A DNA stretch of 64,000 nt from Euglena gracilis (lineage: Eukaryota > Euglenida > Euglenophyceae > Euglenales), in contig CP154954.1 of NCBI GenBank assembly GCA_039621445.1, positions 75,342,634 through 75,406,633 on the forward strand. The letters run 5' to 3'. Under the pieces are notes generated by a model. The model did not search any database and had not been told where the DNA came from. It saw only the letters and a program-made list of their open reading frames with translations. The position numbers and the translations under genes were made by a program. Shown one piece after another: positions 34,501-43,560 of this stretch (positions are counted from its first letter, which is position 1; each line of letters starts with the position of its first letter).

Positions 34501-35150
34501 AAAACACCTTGGATCGGTTGATGAAACTTGGTCCTCCAGTTGGGGACTCCCACCCCCCACCTGCCACTCCGGACAACCGTGCCCGGCCCCGGTTGTGAAA
34601 AAATTCTTTCTTTCCAAAATCTCGTGGGGGGGGGGGTCGGCCGGAGAACCCCGACCCCCCACTTCTACACCTATGATCCCCTGGGCAAAAGGGGGTGGTC
34701 ATTTTTTCATCCAAGTTTTTATCTCTCTCAACGGTTGGCCATTTTTGGTGCAAACTTTTTCACCATTTTTCCAGTTGCAACACAATGTGGACCCAGACCA
34801 TTTGACCTTCATCGGGACTTTGGCAGGAGAAGGTGATTTTTTTTTGCCTTTTTGGCATGTTTTGCTGTGCTGTACGAGACAGGGGGTCATGGGTTGCCCC
34901 CCTTGAAAAATGAACAAACCGCCGAAGGTGCTGGAAAAAACTTTTGAGGTCTTTTTTTTGGCCCCACCTGGGGGGTTCCCAAAAATGCCTTGGGAACCCC
35001 CCAGGAATGGGGAGTTCTCCCAGAACACAGGGAGGGAGAGTCCCCTTGGACCACCAAAAACCCACATGTTCTGCCAACGTGGGGCTGGTCCGACCCCCTG
35101 AGCCAACCCATCCCTGATTTCGTGTTTCTGCCCGGTGCCAATGGCGCTGA
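34501..35150. other. No gene recognised; C-tract piece at 34600-34690
   Basis: AAAATTC(T)TTCTTTCCAAAATC followed by a G tract resembles, in inverse, 51655-51725. The rest is ordinary-complexity DNA without recognisable coding. Confidence 0.4.
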
Positions 35151-35156
35151 CAGGGG

Positions 35157-35459
35157 TCAGACTTTTATCCCATCTGCCCTTGTAATGGGCTCAACTGTCT
35201 CAACAGCAAAAAGGTATTTCAATGTCCCGCGCATTATCAATTCGTCACCCAAACTCAAGATGTGGCCATTTTGTTTTAACTGCTCAGGCACAAACCTGTT
35301 AGGGAGGTCGTGCAACTGGAGGCCACACACCAGTTTGATCTTCAATGGAGATGGGGTGCGAGAGCTCAAACCCTTCAGTGCTGATACTCCCATCATCGGT
35401 GCCATGTTGGACGGCCATTGCTTTCCCCTGAGAGACATTTGTCGAAAATTGGGGCTCAT
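35157..35459 (-). CDS. Possible exon, unknown protein
   Basis: A 100-residue minus-strand frame of ordinary amino-acid composition (start region MSPNFRQMSLRGKQWPSNM, end ITRADGIKV). It contains no low-complexity stretch, unlike most frames here. I recognise no domain. Its neighbour at 35512-35802 on the same strand could be an upstream exon. Function unknown. Confidence 0.3.
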   Translation of the reverse strand: MSPNFRQMSLRGKQWPSNMAPMMGVSALKGLSSRTPSPLKIKLVCGLQLHDLPNRFVPEQLKQNGHILSLGDELIMRGTLKYLFAVETVEPITRADGIKV

Positions 35460-35511
35460 TGTGAGGTCAAAAATTTAAGGTGTTGTGATGATTTTCATCC
35501 TTGCCTTTGGA

Positions 35512-35802
35512 TTAGGGCGTTGATGGCTCAGACTTTTTCACGACCTTTCTGTTGACGATGGTTTGTTGGAAAATCTTATTCATATTCGCGCAACGCACCC
35601 CGAAACCGTCCGCGTCCTCTCTCGAGATCAGAGCATTGAGATGAGCGCTCCAACGCTTTGCGCACGATTGGTTTTGGCCCCAGACCCCTTTGGATGAACC
35701 CGCCCTTTGAACTGCTGTCCCAAGTTCTGGCCCACATTCAAACGCGAGGTGCCCATGTCGTACCTTGACGGACCGCACAACTGTGCTCCCCAGAGTCCCC
35801 AT
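35512..35802 (-). CDS. Possible exon, unknown protein
   Basis: A 96-residue minus-strand frame with balanced composition, including LISREDADGFGVRCANMNKI and ending KKSEPSTP. It lies upstream of the frame at 35157-35459 on the same strand, about 50 bases away. No domain recognised; it may belong to a repeat. Confidence 0.3.
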   Translation of the reverse strand: MGTLGSTVVRSVKVRHGHLAFECGPELGTAVQRAGSSKGVWGQNQSCAKRWSAHLNALISREDADGFGVRCANMNKIFQQTIVNRKVVKKSEPSTP

Positions 35803-36172
35803 CTACCGTGTTCGTGGCACATCTCTACTTCCATCTCCCCGCTGGCAGACCTGGGCCCTCTACATCCACCGCCCTCCGCCCCCCCCTCTGCAATACCGGT
35901 CGGCCCCACTGCGCGACACCCCGGAGCACCTCCCCCCAGACCCCGCCGTACGTCCTTGACACGGACCTCCCACGGCCACAAAATTGGCAATTCCTTGCCC
36001 GGTCCAACACATGGATCTGCACTGTCACCCTTGCCGCTCGGCAGCTGACCCTCTTCCGGGACGGACTTTGGGACCCGCGTTTCCCCCCGGAAGACCTCTG
36101 CCCGCTCTGCCACGGCGACCACTGGCCATGGGTCGTGTGCAGTATCCTGCCGGTGACGGCCCGCAGGCAGTG
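35803..36172 (+). pseudogene. GC-rich coding remnant, probably a retroelement
   Basis: GC-rich DNA with frames including LTLFRDGLWDPRFPPEDLCP, followed by LCHGDHW and a later C, a possible zinc-binding end such as LINE proteins carry. It ends exactly where the duplicated tail (36173-37361) begins. The retrotransposon copy at 45.4 kb is joined to the same tail at the same place, which is the main reason for thinking this is also retroelement coding sequence. Confidence 0.4.
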
Positions 36173-37361
36173 TGGGCCTCTTCTTTTATCAGTCGTTTAA
36201 AACATCGTTTTAAATCAGTTTAAAACTGTCGTCGAAAATCAAAAAGAAGGCTTTTCGACAGTATGGAAAAAGACATAGGGGGCTAGACGTCTTGCCGGCT
36301 AAGGGATCCCAGCGGTCGCCCTGGGGAGCTTGCTTCGCAGAATGTCTGTGTTGAAACGACTGTGGCACAGCCCTGGAGCTAAGAAAATTTTGTGTTCGCA
36401 GTTAGGAAGGAGCCCAGCCGAAGCTGAAGCCGAAGCCCTCGTCGTGTTCAAAAAAAGGGGGTCTTTGATCAAAAGTCTTCTTCCCAACACCAGCTTGAAA
36501 TCCCAGTTTCTTCATCCGAAAAATTTTTTCCCCGAAAACCCCCTGGCACCCCAGCTGTACGGGCTGTGGGGAGGGCAAACCCACCACTCACCACGGCAAC
36601 AAAAATTGGCGCCGCCAGGAATACGGAAAGCCTGGTGGGGGGGGGGGGGTTGAAACCCCCAAGGTTGACGGGATTCCCGTACAGCCTGCCTGAGACTGGG
36701 GGGGTGCCAGTTTTCAGAACATGCTCCAAGAAGAAAATATTTTGTCAGATGAAAATTTCAGCAAGACAAAGGAAACACAAGCAAAGGAGAAAACCAAAAA
36801 AGAAAGCAAAAAAGAAAGTACGCGCAATTAACAACAACAGAGTCCTGTGTTTTTTCTGCAAAACACCACAGGACCCTGACAACAGCTGCAATGCCTTCAC
36901 TTCTTCTTCTTCTTCTTCTTTTGTAAATTCTTTGACTGAACTTCACATTCTACACGTAGAACCTGTGAGTGGAAGAATCATACGAAACACAACATGGATG
37001 ATGGACAAATCAAATCTGGCAAATCTGGCAAAACTCCAGAATGAAGCCACATGTCCTAAAATTAAAAGCAGACAATGCCAGGTGAAAACACTCCCAAAAT
37101 ACAGGTCAAAGACAGAGCTGCAGCAAGTGTTCTTTGTGAAATGGAAGCAAAAGTTCCTTCATGTAAAACACCACCAGAAAACCATGTGGGCCGCCAGAAA
37201 ATGGTAGAAAAACAGAACACACAATAGAAGACCTGCCACACAAGAGGGTGGCACTCAAAATTGTCACCCAACGGAGCGTACTTAAAAAAATGGCAAATTT
37301 TTGAAAGTGGTCCAGATGCACCAGAAAAGACCAGGAGAACAATTTTTCAAAAGTCACTTTC
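36173..37361 (+). repeat. 1.19 kb duplicated tail, copy 1
   Basis: From GTGTGGGCCTC to AAAAGTCAC this matches 45415-46600 in the same orientation and with very similar length. The 3' third (about 37050-37360) is almost identical between the copies. It starts TCTTTTATCAGTCGTTTAAA and includes a nested G-tract insertion at about 36635-36715. Confidence 0.9.
36566..37207 (+). CDS. ORF in the duplicated tail with a Cys-rich motif
   Basis: A 213-residue frame. After about residue 70 it has a Lys/Arg-rich stretch (RQRKHKQRRKPKKKAKKK), then a CFFC...DPDNSC motif that could bind zinc. The paralogous frame in the second copy keeps the motif as CIFC...DPDNRC despite other changes, which hints at past protein selection. 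That copy is broken by stops and lacks most of the basic stretch. The first 60 residues lie across a G-tract insertion, so the true start is probably internal. Possibly a retroelement accessory protein; function unknown. Confidence 0.4.
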   Translation: MGRANPPLTTATKIGAARNTESLVGGGGLKPPRLTGFPYSLPETGGVPVFRTCSKKKIFCQMKISARQRKHKQRRKPKKKAKKKVRAINNNRVLCFFCKTPQDPDNSCNAFTSSSSSSFVNSLTELHILHVEPVSGRIIRNTTWMMDKSNLANLAKLQNEATCPKIKSRQCQVKTLPKYRSKTELQQVFFVKWKQKFLHVKHHQKTMWAARKW

Positions 37362-37585
37362 AGGGGGCATACTTGCTTCGACGTTCAATAAATACTCATC
37401 AATATATACAGGCCCGGGCCTAAATCTCGTGGTCGCTTATTTCGGTTTTATAGAAAACCTCGCAGGAATTAAATCCGGTTAAATTCCTCGACTGTTGGAC
37501 CATCCACGGAATTAATTCCAACGAGTATTACTTACTGTAAATAGCGAAACTTTCCGCGCTTTTTTTGGTTTTTTTACGGTGCCAA

Positions 37586-39542
37586 GTGACAAGAAGGCGA
37601 AGCCTCAAGCAGTGGAAGAACTGGTTAAAGTTGCTGAGAAGTTCAATACAGAAAGGTCTGGTCCCTTAACAATCAAGTGACGGCATTGTTTTTCCCCATC
37701 TCAGGACTGCAGGTGGCAAAGCTCACAGCAAGAAACGTACAGTTCCCCGACCCTGGCTCCAGTGGACAACTCAGAAGAAGCAGAAGGTGGTGGAAGCTGT
37801 CATTGAGAAAAAGATGAATTATGCAGCCACTAAGGTGTTTCCCTTCCCTCAACTTGTCCCCCCCCCACAAAATTTCCCAGCTATGGTTTTTGGGGGAGTT
37901 TAAGGAGCAGTTTGAAGTTCCAGAATCCACCTTGCAAGGGTGGGTGTTAAAGCACAAGGCAGGGCTCCCCATGCTGGGCCGAGGGCGTCCTCAAACCCTG
38001 ACTGCTGAAGAGGAAAGGGTGGTTTATGAAGCGGTGGTTTTTCTTCGCACAAAGGGAGGCACATTACACCGGGAGGTCCTCCAGCTACTTGGGCAACAAG
38101 CTTTGGCCAAATGCCGCAAGTACAATCCTGAAGAAACACCGGAGTTGTCTTCATATTGGGCCAAAAGTTTCCGTCAGAGATGGAAGCTCTCCAGGTGAGG
38201 AACGACAAATGCTCTTGGGAAGATTTTCCATCTGTTCAGGCTCAGACGACCCACCTCTGACAGAGGAATTTCTTCTCCAGAGCAACTGCAAGCGGATGAG
38301 TCCTGGAGAGCTTCCCTGTCGGCCATTCTCAAGGACCCTGCAAGTTTTGGGATTTCAGTTCCTGAGGGAGGACCACAGCAAATTCCTGGGGAAATCCTGC
38401 TGGCTGCAGATGAAACCCCCCTACAGTACTGCCCATCTGTGAAGGGTGGGGGTGTTCCCCCCGCGTCCCCCCCGCGTCCCCCCCGCGTCCCCCCCGCGTC
38501 CCGGATTTTGGCTGGGCACGTTTTTTGGTCGACCAAAGGAAAATTACACACAAATTTAGGTGACGCCAAAGAAAACGTGTGGGGGTGGTTGGGCCACGGT
38601 TCCCCCCCCCCCGCGTCCCCCCCCGCGGCCCCCCCCACGGCCCCCCCCCCCCGCGTCCCGAACCACCCCCGGTACATATCAAATTGAAGGTCATAAAAAA
38701 CAAGTCACACTGGTGGCAGCCAGGGAAAAGCGGTCGGCGACTGGAACTCCTGTGGTGACATGGGCGGGGGAAGTGCTCGCCTTCCAGATATTGTTCAAAG
38801 GGAAGACAAAACAGTGCCTGCCAAAACCAGGGTTGGATTTCTGCAAAATTTCAAAGTTGTGTCCCCCCCCAACTGGGACATTCAGCCCTGGCTCAGGCGA
38901 AGAGAGGGGTGGGGAGAAGAAATATTTTTGGACCATGCCCCCAAGAAAATGCAAACAAGCTGCAGTTTTCAGAGCCTACTTGATTTTATTTGCAAACAAT
39001 TGGTGGGATATCGCACCCGCAGTGGTCTACCACCCAACTACCCTGCCATCCTTGTGGTGGACAACGCACCTGCACATGTCCTAGAACCCGGTGACCAGCA
39101 ACTATGTCCACACCTGGTGCCAACCAAAGACACTGCTCTCTGGCTTTTCAACACCCTCCCGAACCGCAGCCACATGCAAAATCCTGGGGATCAACACATA
39201 AATTTGTCGTTGCGCCGGCTCTGTCGGCAACGCGCAAAGTTGCGCATTGCCACACATTTTCTGCGGGTGAAGGATGGGGTGCAGGAGGACGTACTGGCAA
39301 TGGGAGAGGGTACCCTGAAGCCTCTGCTGGTTGACTGGGTGGTTGAGTGGCTGAAAAAGGGTGACCTGGGGGACATTATTCGAACTTCATGGAGGATGGT
39401 TGCGCGCAACATTTCTCCCGTGGTTATGGGGAGTGCAAGAGAACCCGTCCCCCTTGACTTCCCACTGATAGCCTCTATTCGTCCACAGCCAAGCTGTTTC
39501 ATCCACCAGGGCTGTGTTATTTGTGGGTTGAGTTTTTTTTAA
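37586..39542 (+). pseudogene. pogo/Tigger-like DDE transposase, broken
   Basis: A transposase of the DDE_1 (CENP-B/pogo/Tigger) family, which cuts and rejoins its own element at TA sites in the nucleus. Parts in order: an N-terminal helix-turn-helix (VVEAVIEKKMNYAATK, then FKEQFEVPESTLQGWV), a second DNA-binding region with LGRGRPQTLTAEEERVVYEA, and a catalytic core. The acidic residues fit a DDD triad: Asp in AADETPLQY (38409-38411), Asp in VVDNAPAH (39060-39062) and Asp in NPGDQ (39189-39191). The last two are 42 residues apart. Short GT-AG introns are likely at about 37640-37703, 37835-37897 (or -37880) and 38195-38239, and one of about 260 bp at 38432-38688 containing a C-rich repeat. A C-tract near 38863 shifts the frame, so the present copy is probably inactive unless this is an assembly error. 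Confidence 0.88.
38440..38685. repeat. C-rich repeat inside the transposase gene
   Basis: (CCCCCCGCGT)n-like runs flank a core (38500-38610) that resembles 27285-27420. It separates DETPLQYCPS from HKKQVTLVAA, which would be neighbours in an intact transposase. It is either an inserted element or an intron enlarged by one. Confidence 0.7.
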
Positions 39543-39654
39543 CAAAGAGATTTCGGCTCCACAAAGGCGTGTGGTTTTTTGGGGAGGCACACATGAAATT
39601 TGGTGAAACCGCTTCAAATTTTTGGTGCCGGTCCTCGCTGCCCCTTGGCCGCTT

Positions 39655-40020
39655 AGGTGCGGCCTCCCAGGGTGGGCCCCAGGCTTCTTTTTAAGTCAGC
39701 AGACCCCCCTCCCGCGCCAGAGGCGCTGGGTATACCTTTTCGGCGCGAAGTGCCGAAAATTTTTGGAATTTGCCTTTAACGGGCCCGATTTTGGGGGGGG
39801 TCCCCCCCCCGGGGAGGGTCACGCGCCACCCTGGGTGGGTGGGGGGGGACCCCGGGATCTTAAAAAGAAGCCTGGTGGGCCCGTCATCAAATCAAAAGGG
39901 CCCCTCCCCCCCTTTGCTACAGCCCCCCAGGTTGGGTCCGTACAGCCCTGCCAACCACGTCTCTCCTGCAGTTTGCCGTACCAACCTGATTTTGCCGTTT
40001 TGAAGTCGCCAACGCCTCCT
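39655..40020. repeat. C-tract repeat within the transposon
   Basis: It holds CTTTTTAAGTCAGCAGACCC, the hairpin CGGCGCGAAGTGCCG (39741-39755), long G/C runs and a later ATCTTAAAAAGAAGCC that approximates the inverse of its start. It lies downstream of the transposase stop and is probably a nested MITE. Confidence 0.55.
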
Positions 40021-40071
40021 TTGGGATTCTGCGGGTTTAGCATTTTCAGAAGGATTGTGTTTTGTGGACTA

Positions 40072-41506
40072 CAGGCCCGGGCCTAAATCTCGTGGACATT
40101 TAATTCGGTTGGACGAAAAACCTCGGGGGAATTAAATCCGGTTAAATTCCTCGACTGTCGGGTGGTCCACGGAATTAATTCCTCCGAGTATTACTTACCT
40201 GAAATAGCGAAAGTATGCGCGTCCTTTTATCCCCCCCACAGTTGCACACGTTGTCAGAAACCGATGAAGAAATTTTGGTACCCCAATGATAAGAAGGTGC
40301 TGCCTGAAGCGGTGCAAGAATTGGTCAAAGCTGCTGAAGAAGTTCATCAAAGATAGGTTTCTGTCCCTTACCAATCAAATGATTTTTTCCCCACACTCCA
40401 GGGCTCCCAAGACTGCAGGCAGCAAAGCTTATGAGAAGAAGTAGCAATGGTTAAATTTAAAGATAAAGAACCTCACAGTTGAAGGTATGATCCTGTCGCT
40501 TGTTCTGCTTAATTGCTCATTTCCAGTGAAAGTCGGCTGTGTTGATCTTTTCCACTGTTAGCGTGGGAAAATGAATTTTTAATGAAAAGTCTGTGGCTGT
40601 TGCATAAAATGTCTGTGGCATGCATCTGTGGAATCATATGCTTTTTTAGTGCAACGTTCTGTCTTTCTGTGTGTATTTTCATCATTCGTGGCCAACATCT
40701 CATCACAGTTGACACACATTGACTGTGTGTGTTGTTGACACTTGTTAAAAGCTGGGGAACAGTGCAATTGTTTGTTTGGATGCATGTGTTTTCATCAGGT
40801 GAATTGAGAGAAGCTGAAGAACAGAAGCTGAAGGAAGGCAGGTAAAAAATGTTTTGTAACTGCTGCAGTGCAATTTTTTTTTGTAACGTGGCGACTTTTT
40901 TTCCTGCTGCATTGTTGTGTTTTGCAAATGTGTCCCTAGAATTTCCTGTGTGTGAAAAGTTCCTGCGTCTGAAAAGTTCAATTTTGCATGCAGTGGCCAT
41001 TGAATCCATTTTGCACCAGTGGCCTGAAAAGGCCCTGGGCTAGCAAAGGCCCTGACAGCATTTTGTTTTTCTTGTGGATGCCAATTTTCCACTCAACTTA
41101 TTTTCCACCAGTGGCCAGTTTGGGGGCTGTCACAGGTGGCCCAATTTTGGTGATGGGGGGGGGGGCTGTCACAGGTGGTGGCCAGTTTGGTGCCAGGTTG
41201 TTTGGCCAGTTCGGTGCCACAGGGCTCAGCAAAAAGGGTTTTCTGCACAAAGGAACGGGGAAATGAAAAGAAGTCAGAAAGGACTTTGGTTTTCTCTGCG
41301 CGTCCGGAACCGACACAAAAAAAGGAGAGAAAGCGTCACCAATTTATAGCAAGCGACGTCACTGTGCAGCCGAAGATTTAAAAAAAAACTGCGAAAAACC
41401 GGGCGACCGGATTTAATTCCCCGACTGGCGGGGGCTCACCGGATTAAATTCCTTGCGGTTTAATTCCTGACGTATTTAATGTACTTGCGGTTTGCGCCCG
41501 GGCCTG
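40072..41506 (+). mobile_element. Internally deleted Tigger-family element flanked by TA
   Basis: The left end CAGGCCCGGGCCTAAATCTC and the right end GCGCCCGGGCCTG are inverted copies with TA on both sides (40070-40071, 41507-41508). At 1435 bp it is too short for a full transposase. It keeps only a 5' piece related to the outer transposase, so it is a deletion derivative that moved into a relative. Confidence 0.88.
40240..40445 (+). pseudogene. 5' remnant of a Tigger-family transposase gene
   Basis: DKKVLPEAVQELVKAAEEVH matches DKKAKPQAVEELVKVAEKFN at 37590-37650. In both copies this is followed by GT..., an intron-like stretch ending CTCCAG or ATCTCAG, and a second exon starting near CTGCAGGYRGCAAAGC. 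The conserved intron position supports a real gene structure. Here the frame then stops after a few codons. Confidence 0.75.
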
Positions 41507-42039
41507 TATTTCTGAGCAGGACTGAATTTTTTCTGGGACCGCCAAAAAAATGGCCAAGGATGCCCGGTTTTAAAAAGGAAAATTTTTTCCAGTTGCGGTC
41601 TAGCCAGTCCACTTTTTCCAGCGTCTGGCCGATTGGCGAGCCAGTGCTCCCCCCCTTGTCTTTTCGGAGAGACTCTGGTTTGGGACATTTCTCAGCAGCA
41701 AAAAAAAGGGGCGTCTGTTGCCTCAAAGATTTTTTGGGCAAATCTAACACGGGCGAGCATCGCGTTACGAATAGGTGCGAGACACGTTTTAAATTTTTTT
41801 TTTCGCAAAGCAGCCCACCGGAATTAATTCCCCGACTGACACGGGCTCCCCGGAATAAATTCCTCGCGGTTTAATTCCTGACGTATTAAGTAGCCTCGCG
41901 GTTTAGGCCCGGGCCTTCAAATAATTGGATTCTGAGTTCCAGACAAAGAAAAACAACGAATTTCAAGGGGGAGAACACACCAGTTTTGAAGGAAAGGATA
42001 GGAAACCAGTTTTGATCCCAATTAGGAAGTCCCATAGGT

Positions 42040-42165
42040 GTAGGAACAATTTTTTCCCGGGGGGGGGGGGCAAAAAAATTTCTTGGCACAACCAAAATGT
42101 ATTTTTTTTTGTCCTCCTGGCCGCGAAGGGGCCGAGACGCTAACGTCTCTTTGAAGTCCAATGGA
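42040..42165. repeat. Inverted copy of 52820-52960, part 1
   Basis: GGCACAACCAAAATGTA, a tract reading like TTTTTTTGTCC, GAGACGCTAACG and TTTGAAGTCCA match the inverse of 52825-52905. The remainder of this duplicated block lies at 42960-43290, after an insertion of about 0.8 kb that includes MITE copy B. Confidence 0.8.
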
Positions 42166-42224
42166 GCCCAGGTACAGGGGGGAGGAGGGGCCCCGGACCC
42201 CTCCCTGTTCACTTCCGAACTGAA

Positions 42225-42688
42225 GGAGGCTAGGCACAGCGGGGGGGGGGGGGGGGCGGGGGGGGGGGCGAGCGGCCGCGCGGGCGGCCGCGCGGGGGGG
42301 AGGGGGGGGGAGGGGGGTCCGAGGGCGGCCGCGCGGGCGGAACGCATCCTAAAATCGGTGATTTTCGGGTCCAAAAAGTGGTCATTTTTTGCCATTTTTG
42401 GGCCATTTTTGACCAAAAAAGTGCTCATTTGGCCGCGCGCAGAGCGCGCGGCCCCCAAATTTGCCATTTTGGGTCCAAAAATGGTCATTTTTGGTCATTT
42501 TTGGGCCTCAAAAAATCGCGATTTTTTTACCAAAATTTTTTTTCTTGGCTATGCTAGGCACAGGGGGGGGAGGGGGGGGGGGGTCCAGGGGGGGGCGAGC
42601 GGCCGCGCGGGCGGCCGCGCAGGGGCCGCGCGGGGGGGGGGGGAGGGGGGGGGGTCCCGGACCCCCCCGAGCGGCCCCCCTAGCCTCC
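42225..42688 (-). mobile_element. GGAGGCTAGG-family MITE, copy B (inverted)
   Basis: The ends GGAGGCTAGGC and CCTAGCCTCC lie between matching GAA trinucleotides (42222-42224, 42689-42691). The interior matches copy A in reverse orientation, including GCCGCGCGCAGAGCGCGCGG. Confidence 0.92.
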
Positions 42689-42959
42689 GAAGTGGACATG
42701 TTGACTTCCCGGAGGGGGGGGGAGGGGGGGGTCCGGCGCCGAAGGCGCCAATTTTTTTTTGTTGAAAAAATGCCATTTTCGGTGTTCGTACGTCGTTCCG
42801 TTTTTCAGGCTTTTTTCCCGAAGTGAACAAGTACATCCAGGTACACGGGGGGGGGGTCTCGGGACCCCCGCTGTGCACTTCCGAAGTGAACTGAACAGGG
42901 GGAGGGGGGGGAGGGGGGGAGGGGGAGTCGTCCCGAAGTGGACTACCTTGCCGCCAATG

Positions 42960-43290
42960 CCCCCAAAAATTAAATTAGAAGGCAAAATCATGGGGAGAAC
43001 CCCTTTGGAAACCTCCCAACTCAACCCAACTGTCGACTTTGCAACCTGGGGGGGGGTTGCGAAGAAGCGATTTTTTCACTTTGCGCAAATTGTTTTTTTC
43101 ATTGAAATTGACCCGTAGAGTTTCCCCAAACTCGGCCTGTCAAGAAAATGGAGGGGGGAGGACTCATGGGGAATCGGGTTGTATTCAAATAGCCAAGGTG
43201 AAAGTGGCTTGTGGGTCCCAAGAAAACAATTACCCATGTAGTATCAAAGGAGGGGAAAAAGGTCGGTTTGTGGCCAAAGTCGAACATCAA
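42960..43290. repeat. Inverted copy of 52500-52800, part 2
   Basis: Over about 300 bases it matches the inverse of 52500-52800: AACCTCCCAACTCAACCCAA, GTCGACTTTGCAACCTGG, TCAAGAAAATGGAGGG and TCGGTTTGTGGCCA all recur. With 42040-42165 it forms the left arm of a large inverted arrangement around the retroelement cluster. Confidence 0.85.
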
Positions 43291-43424
43291 GAAGTGCCAT
43301 GGGTTTCAGGGAGGTGAAATGAGCATTTCCTCAAGGGCTTTATTTTGGCCGCCAAAGGCTTCGCTTTTTTCACCAGCAGCCGTCCGTCTGTCCGTCCGCC
43401 CCCTTTCTACACCCCTGGGAATTC

Positions 43425-43560
43425 CTTCCGTCCGCGATCGCCGCGAATGTCTAAAACTGTTGTGTTTTTCTCCCGAAGAAAAAGACGGAAAAAGACGTTT
43501 AAGACGGCGTCGAATTGTCGGAATGGTCTTTTATTCGTAAAAAAGACTTTGGCACCACAC
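43425..43560 (+). repeat. 5' region of a non-LTR retroelement, copy 1
   Basis: CCTTCCGTCCGCGATCGCCG to TTTGGCACCAC has a close inverted copy at 47908-48230, there split by a 183-bp MITE. Upstream (43370-43410) is (CCGT)n. It directly precedes and includes the start of the 2A-bearing frame, so it is probably the element's 5' untranslated or leader region. Confidence 0.8.

Larger units (their letters stand above)
37409..41917 (+). mobile_element. pogo/Tigger-type DNA transposon containing a nested relative
   Basis: The left end CAGGCCCGGGCCTAAATCTC follows TA (37407-37408). The right end (41895-41917) is its inverse, GCGGTTTAGGCCCGGGCCTT, with a damaged last few bases. Inside each end are inverted GGAATTAATTCC-type words. 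The element carries a pogo/Tigger-like transposase remnant (37586-39542). An internal element with the same ends (40072-41506) interrupts it. Removing that, the element is about 3.07 kb. TA target sites are the hallmark of the Tc1/mariner/pogo superfamily. Confidence 0.88.
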
